NCBI GenBank assembly: GCA_903868115.1
Contig: CAIPUA010000105.1
Span: forward strand, 1-40,943
Reading direction: 5' to 3'
DNA length: 40,943 nt
Source: an uncultured Holophagaceae bacterium
Lineage (GTDB): Bacteria; Acidobacteriota; Holophagae; Holophagales; Holophagaceae
Shown: one piece after another, positions 31,649 to 39,278 of the stretch
Position numbering within the stretch: position 1 is the stretch's first letter
How the letters are laid out: the number at the start of each line of letters is the position of its first letter
The notes under the pieces: generated by a model
Database searches by the model: none
The model's input: only the letters and a program-made list of their open reading frames with translations
What the model was told of the DNA's origin: nothing
Program-made: the position numbers and the translations under genes

Positions 31649-32746
31649 TCAGCCGTTCTTTTGGAGGAAGGTCTCCATGAAGGAAACCAGGGTCTCGATG
31701 TCCTTCACGCTCACGGCGTTGTATGCGGAGACGCGGATGCCCCCGATGTCGCGGTAGCCCTTGAGGCCCACCATACCGGCCTTCTTGGCTTCGCTCACGA
31801 AGGTGGCCGTGAGTTCCTCGGTGGGCAGGAAGAAGTCAATGTTCATCAGAGAGCGGTCGGCCTTTTCGGTGACGAAGGGCTTGAAGAAGCCCGCATGCTT
31901 GTCGATGCAGCCGTAGAGCAGCTCGCCCTTCTTGCGGTTGTTGGCCTCGATGGCCTTCAGGCCGCCGAGGCTCTTGTTGTAGGCCAGCACATTGCGCAGG
32001 ATGTAGATGCCGAAAGTCGGCGGCGTGTTGTAGAGCGAGTTCTTCTCGGCATGGAGGGGATAGCGCAGATAGCTGGGCAAATCCTTGCATTGGCACATTT
32101 CGAGAACATCATCGCGCACGATGGTGAGCGTCACGCCCGAGGGGCCGAGGTTCTTCTGGGCACCGGCGTAGATGAGTCCGAACGGGTTGATATCGAAGGG
32201 GCGCCACATGATGTCCGAGGACATATCGCAAAGGTAGGGCTTGTCGGTCTTGGGGAAGTCCTGCCACTGAGTGCCTTCCACCGTGTTGTTGGAGGTGAAG
32301 TGGACGAAGGAGGCCTCGGGATTGATGTCGAGTTCGCTGGCCTTGGGCAGGCGAGCGAACTTTTCGGCCTTGGTGGAAGCGGCTTCTCGGATGTTGTCTC
32401 CGCCCACGAGCTTGGCTTCCTTGTAGGCTTTCTCGGCCCAGTTGCCTGTGGTGATGTAGTCCGCCTTGCGGCCGCCGCGCATCAGGTTGAGGGGAATCAT
32501 GCCGAAGGCGAGATGCGCGCCGCCCTGGAGCAGCAGCACCTTGTAGTTCTCGGGAATGCCCATCAGGTCCTTGGTGAGGGCGATGGCTTCCTCGTGCACC
32601 CCATCGTATTCCTTGGAGCGGTGGCTGATCTCCATCACAGACATGCCTGTGCCCGCGAAGTCCAGCAGTTCATCCTGGGCGCGCTTCAACGCCTCCAGGG
32701 GAAGGCCGGCCGGGCCGGCGTAGAAGTTAATGACGCGATGGGTCAT
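31649..32746 (-). CDS. serC: Phosphoserine aminotransferase
   Basis: This 365-residue class V PLP-dependent aminotransferase converts 3-phosphohydroxypyruvate and glutamate to phosphoserine and 2-oxoglutarate. Family motifs are visible: INFYAGPAGLPLEAL at the start, MEISHRSKEYD (about 38-48), LLLQGGAHLAFGMIP, FTSNNTVEGTQW, and the PLP-lysine segment LIYAGAQKNLGPSG with Lys198. It ends with GGIRVSAYNAVSVKDIETLV, which is standard for SerC. Length is normal. It lies 24 bp downstream of serA and both are read on the minus strand, so the two steps of serine synthesis are co-transcribed. No serB phosphatase is in the window; the histidine phosphatase at 35330-35974 is on the same strand but unproven for this role. 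Confidence 0.95.
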   Translation of the reverse strand: MTHRVINFYAGPAGLPLEALKRAQDELLDFAGTGMSVMEISHRSKEYDGVHEEAIALTKDLMGIPENYKVLLLQGGAHLAFGMIPLNLMRGGRKADYITTGNWAEKAYKEAKLVGGDNIREAASTKAEKFARLPKASELDINPEASFVHFTSNNTVEGTQWQDFPKTDKPYLCDMSSDIMWRPFDINPFGLIYAGAQKNLGPSGVTLTIVRDDVLEMCQCKDLPSYLRYPLHAEKNSLYNTPPTFGIYILRNVLAYNKSLGGLKAIEANNRKKGELLYGCIDKHAGFFKPFVTEKADRSLMNIDFFLPTEELTATFVSEAKKAGMVGLKGYRDIGGIRVSAYNAVSVKDIETLVSFMETFLQKNG

Positions 32747-32770
32747 GGGATTCTCCGAAAATGAATCAGT

Positions 32771-33646
32771 TCAGGCCTTGAAGTCTGTGAGGATGGTGAC
32801 GACTTCATCGCCGATGCGCCCCAGGTTTTCCTTGGAACTGGCACCCAGGTGCGGAGCCATGAAGACATTGGGAGCGTTCAGCAGAGGGCATTCGGGGGCC
32901 GGAGGATCGTTGTACCAGACGTCCGTGCCATAGGCCCGTACCTTGCCACTCTGCAGGGCGGCCACGAGTTCCTCCTCCACCACGCACTTGCCGCGGCCGG
33001 TATTCACGATCATCACGCCATCCTTCATCTTGGCGATCAGCGCGGCGTTGATCATGCCCTTGGTCTCGTCCGTGAGGGGCGTATGCAGGCTGATCACATC
33101 GGCTTCGGCCACCAGTGCCTCGAGGCTGGCCTTCAGCTCGGCGATGGGATGTTCCTTCAGGAAGGGATCGAAGGCGGTGACCTTCATGCCGAAGGCCTGA
33201 GCGCGCTTGGCCACTTCCGTGGCGATGGCGCCCGCGCCAATGAGGCCAAGGGTCTTCTTGAAGAGCTCCGTGCGCTTGAGTTCGCTCTTGAGGAACTTAC
33301 CTTCCTTCATGGAAGTGTGGGCCTCGATGAGGCGAGCGGGAATGGCGACCATGAAGGCCATGGCCATCTCCGCAACGGCGACACTGCTGGCCTTGGGCGT
33401 GTTCACTGCCTTGATGCCCTTCTCTGCGCAGAGTTTCTTGTCCACATTGTCCATGCCCACGCCCCCGCGAATGACGAGCTTGAGCTTGGGGGCCAAGGCC
33501 ACCAGATCGGCGTTGACCTTGGTCTTGGAGCGCACCAGGATGACCTCGGCCTCGCCCAGCGTGGCCATGTCACTGGAAACTTCGCCGAAGGCGGCGAGCC
33601 GTTCAGGCAGCTTCGCGTCGAAGGCGTCGGCGATCAATATTTTCAT
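32771..33646 (-). CDS. serA: D-3-phosphoglycerate dehydrogenase, short form
   Basis: This 291-residue enzyme oxidises 3-phosphoglycerate with NAD+, the first step of serine synthesis. The Rossmann motif GLIGAGAIATEVA (about 134-146) is followed by Asp160 for NAD. The catalytic Arg is Arg218 (NTGRGKCVVEEEL) and the His is His266 (MAPHLGASS). The partner acid, normally Glu in DVFxxEP, is Asp247 here (DVWYNDPP), a conservative change. It lacks the C-terminal ACT and intervening domains of long SerA, so feedback inhibition by serine is unlikely through that route. The neighbour serC supports the role over other 2-hydroxyacid dehydrogenases. The start is the ATG at 33646. Confidence 0.9.
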   Translation of the reverse strand: MKILIADAFDAKLPERLAAFGEVSSDMATLGEAEVILVRSKTKVNADLVALAPKLKLVIRGGVGMDNVDKKLCAEKGIKAVNTPKASSVAVAEMAMAFMVAIPARLIEAHTSMKEGKFLKSELKRTELFKKTLGLIGAGAIATEVAKRAQAFGMKVTAFDPFLKEHPIAELKASLEALVAEADVISLHTPLTDETKGMINAALIAKMKDGVMIVNTGRGKCVVEEELVAALQSGKVRAYGTDVWYNDPPAPECPLLNAPNVFMAPHLGASSKENLGRIGDEVVTILTDFKA

Positions 33647-33670
33647 TGAAACCTCCAGAAAAGTAATGGA

Positions 33671-33691
33671 TTCACCACGGAGAACACAGAG
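33671..33691 (+). repeat. Dispersed CACAGAG-type repeat, family B, short copy
   Basis: TTCACCACGGAGAACACAGA sits 25 bp upstream of serA. It shares the ACCAC and GAGxxCxCAGAG pattern with the left arm at 35167-35190 and with the minus strand of 2030-2054. It does not overlap a gene. Confidence 0.4.
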
Positions 33692-33745
33692 TTGGACGAA
33701 AGACCTATGAGGGCAAGCAGATACGACAGGGTTTTCCGCTAAATT

Positions 33746-33772
33746 CTCTCAGGGCGTTCTTTGCCCTGAGAG
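33746..33772 (-). terminator. Hairpin after the DUF1015 gene
   Basis: CTCTCAGGGC and GCCCTGAGAG form a perfect 10-bp stem around a 7-base loop, beginning 2 bp after the DUF1015 stop on the minus strand. Only AATTT follows, not a strong T-tract. It probably terminates or attenuates the DUF1015 transcript before serA. Confidence 0.65.
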
Positions 33773-33774
33773 AT

Positions 33775-35013
33775 TCAGTCTTCGTAAACCCGCACCAGCA
33801 GACCGGAACGGAGTTTGGGTTCGAACCAGGTGGACTTGGGGGGCATGATCTGACCGGTGTCGGCGACGGCCATGAGTTGCACGAGGCCAGTGGGGAACAT
33901 GGCGAAGGCGACCGCGGCGCCGTCGTTCACGCGCTTCTCCAGTTCGGCCATGCCGCGGATGCCGCCCACGAAATCGATGCGCGTATCGGTGCGAGGGTCC
34001 TGGATGCCGAGGATGGGAGCCAGCAGGTTGTCCTGGAGAATGCTCACATCCAGGCTTTTCACAGGGTCACTGGTGGGAAAGCTGCCGAGCTTGGCCGTGA
34101 GGCGGCGCCAATTGCCCTGGAAGAACATGCCAAAGCTGCCGACCTTTTCGGGCTGAGGCTGGGCGGCCGGGGCGATGTCGAACTGTTCGCCAACCTGGGT
34201 CAGGAACTGCTCCGGCGTCAGGCCGTTCAGGTCCTTGACGACGCGGTTGTAGTCCATGATCTTGAGCTGGTTGTGGGGGAAGACCACGGCCATGAAGGTC
34301 TCGAAGGGCTCTTCGCCCGTGGGCTCTGCGGTCGCGGCGCGGCGGGCCTGGGCATAGCGGATGGCGGCGGCGGTGCGGTGATGACCATCGGCGATGTAGA
34401 GCGCGGGCACGCCGTTGAAGAAGGTGACGAGTTCACCGATCACCACTTCGTCGCGGATGGTCCACACCGCGTGGCCAATGCCATCGGGCGTGACGATGTC
34501 ATAGTCGGGCTGGCCCTTGCGCACGATGTCGACCACCCGATCGATGTAAGGCACGGCGCGGTAGGTAAGGAAGACCGGCTCGGCATTGGCGCCCTGTTCC
34601 GTGACATGGCGGGTGCGATCGTCCTCCTTGTCCTTGCGCGTGTATTCGTGCTTCTTGATGAGGTCGTTCTCATATTCCCTGGCGGAGCAGAGGGCCACGA
34701 TGCCGGCCTGTTGGTGATCGCCCATCTGCTGCTGGTAGACATAGAGGCAGGGCTTGTCCTCGTGGTAGAGCGTGCCTTCCGCGATGAACCGCTTCAGGTT
34801 CTCTGCACCCTTGGCGTAGACCTGGTCGTCATGCTCGTCCATTCCCTCGGGCTGATCGATCTCGGGCCTACCCACGTGGAGGAAGGAAGAGGCGTTCCCG
34901 GCGGCCAGTGCCCGCGCTTCCTGCGTGTTGATCACATCGTAGGGGACCGAGGCCACCTGGCCTGCGAGTTCGGCCTTGGGTCGAAAGGCGCGGAAGGGCT
35001 TGAGTTGGGACAT
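33775..35013 (-). CDS. DUF1015 family protein
   Basis: This 412-residue protein begins MSQLKPFRAFRPKAELAGQV followed by ASVPYDVINTQEARALA, the signature of DUF1015 (COG4198). Later segments, for example YIADGHHRTAAAIRYAQ (with a DGHHR motif) and DYNRVVKDLNGLTPEQFL, are also characteristic. The DGHHR motif resembles ParB/Srx-type nucleotide-binding loops, but no enzymatic role is established from this sequence. Genes of this family are often found next to serA and serC in anaerobic bacteria, as here, so a link to serine metabolism is inferred from context. It lies upstream of serA with a hairpin between and may be transcribed separately. Confidence 0.85.
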   Translation of the reverse strand: MSQLKPFRAFRPKAELAGQVASVPYDVINTQEARALAAGNASSFLHVGRPEIDQPEGMDEHDDQVYAKGAENLKRFIAEGTLYHEDKPCLYVYQQQMGDHQQAGIVALCSAREYENDLIKKHEYTRKDKEDDRTRHVTEQGANAEPVFLTYRAVPYIDRVVDIVRKGQPDYDIVTPDGIGHAVWTIRDEVVIGELVTFFNGVPALYIADGHHRTAAAIRYAQARRAATAEPTGEEPFETFMAVVFPHNQLKIMDYNRVVKDLNGLTPEQFLTQVGEQFDIAPAAQPQPEKVGSFGMFFQGNWRRLTAKLGSFPTSDPVKSLDVSILQDNLLAPILGIQDPRTDTRIDFVGGIRGMAELEKRVNDGAAVAFAMFPTGLVQLMAVADTGQIMPPKSTWFEPKLRSGLLVRVYED

Positions 35014-35166
35014 GGAAGGATTCCCCCTGGGAAGAGAATAAGGCTGAGTGGGACGGGGCCTCGCAGAAATACCGTGAAGGCGGGTCTGCGCATATTTTCG
35101 CGCATATTCACCCGTCCTGGAAGGGGTTATCCTGGATTTTGCGTTTCAGCTCTTGCAGCAAACTGC

Positions 35167-35280
35167 TGAACCACAGAGGGCGCAGAGGAAGACAGAGCGC
35201 ACAGAGAAAAGACACCGACGAGAACGTGGTCTTTCCCTCTCAGTGTCCTCTCGTTTTTCCTCTGTGACCTCTGTGGTTCA
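35167..35280. repeat. Long imperfect inverted repeat, family B (CACAGAG type)
   Basis: This is most of the informative part of the 35014-35329 gap, which has no gene. The arms TGAACCACAGAGGGCGCAGA (35167 onward) and TCTGTGACCTCTGTGGTTCA (ending 35280) are complementary over 24 positions with two mismatches, around a 66-base centre that itself has GACAGAG and CCTCTC-like halves. The same arm appears at 2030-2054 and 33671-33691. Repeats of this CACAGAG kind recur in intergenic regions of unrelated bacteria; role unknown. Confidence 0.65.
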
Positions 35281-35329
35281 TCTTTTCCCCGGATGCAAAC
35301 CCACGACCCGGGTTCATCATGGCAACTTC

Positions 35330-35974
35330 CTACAACTTTCGGTGCACCACTTCCCCGAAAAGGGGACTCAGATGGTGGGCATCGTTGAGGCGCAGCAGGA
35401 CCAGGCGGTCGGGATCGAGTCCTTCCAGCAGATTCAGGCCCGTCGGCGCCTGTCGGAAGGACCAGACTCGGGAAAGGGGTAGGCCTAGAATGCGGCAAAT
35501 GAGGGCCCGGTTCACGCCATCGTGGGAAACCAGCAGCAGGGTTTCCTCCTCGCCGAGCCCCTCGCAGGCGCGCACCAGGGCCGCCCAGGCTCGGTCCTGG
35601 ACTTCCGGGAAGGCTTCTCCGCCGGGCAGACGCACGGTGTGGGGCCTTTCGCGCCAGGCCTGCTGGAGTTCGGGATGGGTCTCGCGGATCTCGGAGGCCA
35701 GACGACCTTCCCAGTCACCGTGGGAGATTTCCATGAGACCGGGATCCAAGGTCAGCATGGAGGCCCGTTCAGCCAGGGCGATTTCGGCGGTCTGACGGGC
35801 CCGCAGCAGGGGCGAAGCGACCGCGCGGGCGATGGGTTCCTCCCGGAACCGCACGGCCAGGGCCTGCGCCTGGGCCCGGCCTACGGCCGACAGGGGTATG
35901 TCGAAGCCCTGGCCCTGATGACGGCCCTCGGTGTTCCAGGTGGTTTCCCCGTGCCGGGCGAGCAGGATGCGCAT
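35330..35974 (-). CDS. Histidine phosphatase / phosphoglycerate mutase-like protein
   Basis: This 214-residue protein has the RHG motif of the histidine phosphatase superfamily at the very start (ILLARHGETTWN, with Arg7-His8-Gly9), then ASPLLRARQTAEI, MEISHGDWEGRLASEI (the Glu proton donor region) and VSHDGVNRALICRILG with the second catalytic His near residue 149. This arrangement fits the cofactor-dependent mutase/CobC/acid-phosphatase branch; the actual substrate (for example phosphoserine, alpha-ribazole phosphate or sugar phosphate) is not shown. Because serC and serA are nearby, a phosphoserine phosphatase role (metal-independent PSP type) is possible but unproven. It follows the response regulator gene by 37 bp. 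Confidence 0.85.
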   Translation of the reverse strand: MRILLARHGETTWNTEGRHQGQGFDIPLSAVGRAQAQALAVRFREEPIARAVASPLLRARQTAEIALAERASMLTLDPGLMEISHGDWEGRLASEIRETHPELQQAWRERPHTVRLPGGEAFPEVQDRAWAALVRACEGLGEEETLLLVSHDGVNRALICRILGLPLSRVWSFRQAPTGLNLLEGLDPDRLVLLRLNDAHHLSPLFGEVVHRKL

Positions 35975-36011
35975 GGGCCGAAGGCTCCGAGGAGATGAAG
36001 GGCGACGCGAC

Positions 36012-36746
36012 TTACGCCCCGCCCGGAGTGCTGTCTTTCAGGAAGGCGGCGTTGAGCAGGATCTCGGTCAGCGGCATATTGATGGTGCGATGGACCTTGC
36101 AAGTATCCACGAACTCGATTCGGGGCCGGTCCCAGGCCAGAATCCGGTAGGCCGCCTCGAGGCCTTCCAGATCCTTCAGGGCTGCGTGAATGAGTTGCCC
36201 TCCCTTGAGGTAGATGTGGCCGATGCTATCCATGCCCCGGATGGTCAGGGTGGCGCTCTTGCGCTCCCATTCCATCAATTGCATGAGGCTGTTGAGGGTG
36301 ATCCCCTGGACCATGCCGTCCGGTTCCAGTTGGGCGGCGGCCTTGATTTCCTCCATCAGCAGGGAAAGGCGTACCGGCTTGGCCAGGATGCGCAGGGCCC
36401 CCAGGCACAGGGGCACATTCTGGTGCTCAGCTTCGGGCATGGACGTGATGACCAGGACCGGGATTTGGGGATAGCGCTCGGCGACGATTGAGATAAGGCT
36501 GAAGCCGTCCATCACCGGCATATTCAGGTCCGTCACCAGGATATGGACCGTGCCCTCCTGCATGATCTCCATGGCCTCGGCCCCGTTCGAGGCCACGAGG
36601 ATGCGGAAGCCCGCCAGCCCGCGCAGCCCCACACGGAAAAGATTCTGAGTGGCCCGATCATCTTCGGCCACCAGCACAGTCTTGACCATCCCCTCGAACG
36701 GTGGGGGTTTCCATCCCTGGGTGGCACGGGGGTCGGAGGCGCTCAT
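36012..36746 (-). CDS. Response regulator with DUF4388 (PatA-like) output domain
   Basis: This 244-residue protein has a receiver domain (about residues 20-138): acidic pair Asp29/Asp30, phospho-acceptor Asp73 (LVTDLNMP), Thr101 and Lys123 (LAKPVRLS). It is followed by a DUF4388-type domain (about 143-235) that starts GITLNSLMQLMEWERKSATL and includes GHIYLKGGQLIHAALKDLEG, a pattern shared with PatA/MglA-associated and gliding-related proteins in delta- and acidobacteria. The ATG at 36746 has only a weak ribosome-binding site; the ATG at 36689 (MVKTVLVAED) is an alternative start. It lies 23 bp after the GH113-like gene on the same strand. No kinase is adjacent. Confidence 0.8.
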   Translation of the reverse strand: MSASDPRATQGWKPPPFEGMVKTVLVAEDDRATQNLFRVGLRGLAGFRILVASNGAEAMEIMQEGTVHILVTDLNMPVMDGFSLISIVAERYPQIPVLVITSMPEAEHQNVPLCLGALRILAKPVRLSLLMEEIKAAAQLEPDGMVQGITLNSLMQLMEWERKSATLTIRGMDSIGHIYLKGGQLIHAALKDLEGLEAAYRILAWDRPRIEFVDTCKVHRTINMPLTEILLNAAFLKDSTPGGA

Positions 36747-36769
36747 GTGGTTTCCAGGATAGCGGATCC

Positions 36770-38032
36770 TCAGCGTTCCCTGCCCTTCGGGATCTTCTTC
36801 GCGGGCAGGGGTTCGGTGCTCAGGAGGACTTTCACCTTCTGCAGAGCCTCGGGATGTTGGGAAAGCCAATGCTCCACCCAGGCGGGCCGCTCGGCATCCT
36901 CGTAGTCCCGCTCCTTGCGCAAGCCGGCGGCCAGGACCTGGAGCATGGCCTCCTCGATTTGCCGCGGATCGCGCGGGATATTCCCTTCGAAGATGGGCTC
37001 GTGGAAATACCAGAGCAGGGTCTTCTCCACGGGCTTGCCCCAGGGCGCGTAGGTGCGGTCCGCCATGCCGCCGGGCACCTCGCCCCGCTTCAGATTTTCG
37101 CCATAGAGGTAGTAGAAAATCGCCTCTCCGTCGCTCCAGTTCCGCAACACTTTCAGGGCGCCATGGACGAGTTGTTCCTGCAGTCCCGGATCCGCGGGCT
37201 TGTCCGTGCGGAAGTCCCAAGGCCCCACATGTGCGTGGGCGACACTGGGATAGCCGACCTCGGTCACCATGACGGGTTTCCCGAAACGAGCTTCCAGGGT
37301 CCGGGCCTTGTAGACGATCCACCACCACGCGTCCCGAATCTGCTCATCGCTGGGATATTCGTCGAACTTGGCGATGGGGTCATAGGTGTTCATGCCGATG
37401 ACATCCAGGCAGTCGCCGAAGACGAAGGTGTCGTGGGCGTCGAAGTTGACACTGTAGGTTAGCTTCCCCGTGAACACCTTGTGGACCTCTCGGGTCAAGG
37501 TCTTCCAGGCCTCGGGGAAGGGATGGGTGCTCGCCATCTCGGTCCCCAGACTGAACCACTCGACGCCCTCCTCCTGGGCCAGGGCAGCCAGGCGGACATT
37601 GAAGGCCGTGTAGTTCCGCCACCAGGCCGCCCAGTCCTGGGGCGCGATGTTGCCCCGCCACCACTGAGCGTTGTCGGCTTCATCCCGCAGGTTGATGGTG
37701 GGGAAGAACATCATGCGGAGCCCCAGGCTGCGGGCCTGGCGGAAGGTCCGGCGGAGGCTCTCCTCGGTGGGACTGCTGGTGGGGTGGCGCACGATTTCGG
37801 TGCTGTCGTGGCGTTCCATCCGGTAGATGGCCTGCAGGCTGACGCAGGTGGCGCCGGTGGAGGCGATTCGGGCCAGTTCCTCCCGGTAGTCGTAGTCCGG
37901 CAGGCCCGCGTAGAGTCCCAGCACGATGCCCCGGGGCTGGGGCACTAGGCGGTGCCCGGTTTTATAGCGGATGACCGCCAAACTCACAGGCAGAGCCACC
38001 AGGGCCGAGATGGCGAGCAGGCGACGAATCAT
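36770..38032 (-). CDS. GH113-like glycosidase, membrane-anchored or exported
   Basis: This 420-residue protein begins with an uncleaved-type or signal anchor (LLAISALVALPVSLAVI, about residues 5-21). The rest is a TIM-barrel glycosidase: GLYAGLPDYDYREELARI at the start of the barrel, WFSLGTEMAS with the probable acid/base Glu165, and VMVTEVGYPS with the probable nucleophile Glu258. The pattern matches the GH113 (beta-mannanase-like) family and related clan GH-A proteins. The substrate, probably a beta-mannan or related polysaccharide, is not shown. I chose the ATG at 38032; a TTG at 38047 is an alternative. It heads an apparent operon with the DUF4388 regulator and the histidine phosphatase. 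Confidence 0.82.
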   Translation of the reverse strand: MIRRLLAISALVALPVSLAVIRYKTGHRLVPQPRGIVLGLYAGLPDYDYREELARIASTGATCVSLQAIYRMERHDSTEIVRHPTSSPTEESLRRTFRQARSLGLRMMFFPTINLRDEADNAQWWRGNIAPQDWAAWWRNYTAFNVRLAALAQEEGVEWFSLGTEMASTHPFPEAWKTLTREVHKVFTGKLTYSVNFDAHDTFVFGDCLDVIGMNTYDPIAKFDEYPSDEQIRDAWWWIVYKARTLEARFGKPVMVTEVGYPSVAHAHVGPWDFRTDKPADPGLQEQLVHGALKVLRNWSDGEAIFYYLYGENLKRGEVPGGMADRTYAPWGKPVEKTLLWYFHEPIFEGNIPRDPRQIEEAMLQVLAAGLRKERDYEDAERPAWVEHWLSQHPEALQKVKVLLSTEPLPAKKIPKGRER

Positions 38033-38073
38033 GGAACCCCCACTCAACTTTAGCGGGGGTGATCGTGGCCGTT

Positions 38074-38099
38074 CGCTCTATTCGCGTCATTCGCGTGCG
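38074..38099 (+). repeat. Dispersed CGCTCTATTCGCG-type repeat fragment
   Basis: CGCTCTATTCGCGTCATTCG, 42 bp upstream of the GH113-like gene, resembles the reverse complement of 18913-18944. This short intergenic fragment probably belongs to the dispersed repeats seen elsewhere in the window. Confidence 0.35.
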
Positions 38100-38138
38100 T
38101 TGCATGTTTTCAAAATTATGGGTGGCATGGGTGCGGGC

Positions 38139-39119
38139 TTAGAGCAGCCCCTTCTCGCGCATCCAGTCGTCGTTGAAGATCGTGCTGAGGTAGCGGGAAG
38201 CGCTGTCGGCGAAGACCACGGCCATCCGGGCCCCCGGCGGCAGCTTGCGGCCTACCTGGAGCGCCGCATGGATGACGGCCCCGCTAGAGCCGCCCACCAG
38301 CAGACCCTCGCGGCGGGCCAGCTCCCGGGCCGCCAGGAAGGCGTCGCGATCCGATACCTGCACCATCTCGTCGATCACGGAGAAGTCCGCACAGCCGATC
38401 AGAAATTCGTCGCCAAGGCCCTCCAGCAGGTACGGTGCGGGTTGGCCCACTTTGCCCGAGCGGAAATACTCCGTGAAAATGGAGCCCTCCACATCCACCG
38501 CGACCACCTTGATCTTGGAATTCCGCTCCTTCAGGTAGCGCCCCACGCCGCCGATGGTGCCGCCGGTGCCCATGCCAGCCACCAGCACATCGAGGTGCCC
38601 TTCCATCTGCTCCCAGAGCTCGGGCCCCGTGCCCAGGTAGTGGGCCTCGTTGTTCTCTCGGTTGTTGTGCTGGTCGGGAAAGTAGCAGCGGGGCAGTTCC
38701 CGCGCGAGCCTCGGGGTGATGTTGTTGTAGCTGTCGGGATGCCCCGGCGGCAGGCTCGTATCCACCTTCCGCACATCCACGCCCAGGGCCTTGAGCTGGT
38801 CCAGTTTCTCCTTGCTGGTGCGATCCCGCACGACCACCGTGAGCTTGTAGCCCTTCTGGATGGCCAGGAGCGCCAGTCCCATGGCGGTATTGCCAGACGA
38901 ATTTTCCAGGATGGTGTCGCCGGGTTTCAAGCGGCCATCCTGTTCCGCATGCTCGACCATGTATTTGGCGATGCGATCCTTGCTGCTCCCCATGGGATTC
39001 AGAAATTCGAGCTTGGCGTAGACTTGGCAGTCCAGCCCAGCCGTGATCCGGTTCAGCCGCACCATCGGCGTGTGGCCGATCACATCCAGAATGTCGTCGT
39101 AGCAGCGCGTGTCGTGCAT
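38139..39119 (-). CDS. PLP-dependent CysK/cystathionine beta-synthase family protein
   Basis: This 326-residue PLP enzyme of fold type II begins at the ATG at 39119 (MHDTRCYDDI), which has GAGG upstream. It shows VIGHTPMVRLNRI, the PLP-lysine segment LEFLNPMGSSKDRIA with Lys47, the substrate loop NSSGNTAMG (residues 73-81) and the phosphate-binding GMGTGGTIGGVGRYL near 192. CysK usually has NPGGSVKDR; here it reads NPMGSSKDR, closer to variants seen in CBS-like proteins. It lacks the C-terminal CBS regulatory domains. It could make cysteine from O-acetylserine, or cystathionine from serine and homocysteine; this cannot be decided by eye. It is separated from the TolC gene by 160 bp including a terminator. 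Confidence 0.82.
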   Translation of the reverse strand: MHDTRCYDDILDVIGHTPMVRLNRITAGLDCQVYAKLEFLNPMGSSKDRIAKYMVEHAEQDGRLKPGDTILENSSGNTAMGLALLAIQKGYKLTVVVRDRTSKEKLDQLKALGVDVRKVDTSLPPGHPDSYNNITPRLARELPRCYFPDQHNNRENNEAHYLGTGPELWEQMEGHLDVLVAGMGTGGTIGGVGRYLKERNSKIKVVAVDVEGSIFTEYFRSGKVGQPAPYLLEGLGDEFLIGCADFSVIDEMVQVSDRDAFLAARELARREGLLVGGSSGAVIHAALQVGRKLPPGARMAVVFADSASRYLSTIFNDDWMREKGLL

Positions 39120-39232
39120 GAGGAACCTCAATTCTTCATGATTCTGACAGCACCGCAGGCCAATCTCTGGGTGAGTAGCCTGATCACGGGCACTCCCACC
39201 TGACCAGGGCTTTCCGGGAAACCCTGATGGAC

Positions 39233-39260
39233 AAAAAAACAGAGGCCCATCGGGCCCCTG
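39233..39260 (-). terminator. Intrinsic terminator of the TolC-family gene
   Basis: On the minus strand CAGGGGCCC pairs with GGGCCTCTG (one G-U pair) around a 3-base loop, followed by seven T residues. It starts 19 bp after the TolC-family stop codon and is a textbook rho-independent terminator. Confidence 0.9.
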
Positions 39261-39278
39261 TTTCTAGAGCGAGGAAGT

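Noticed and set aside
35160-35290. CRISPR-like array from the repeated ACAGAG words
   Set aside because: The words form one inverted repeat plus scattered half-arms, not regularly spaced direct repeats with unique spacers, and no cas genes are present.
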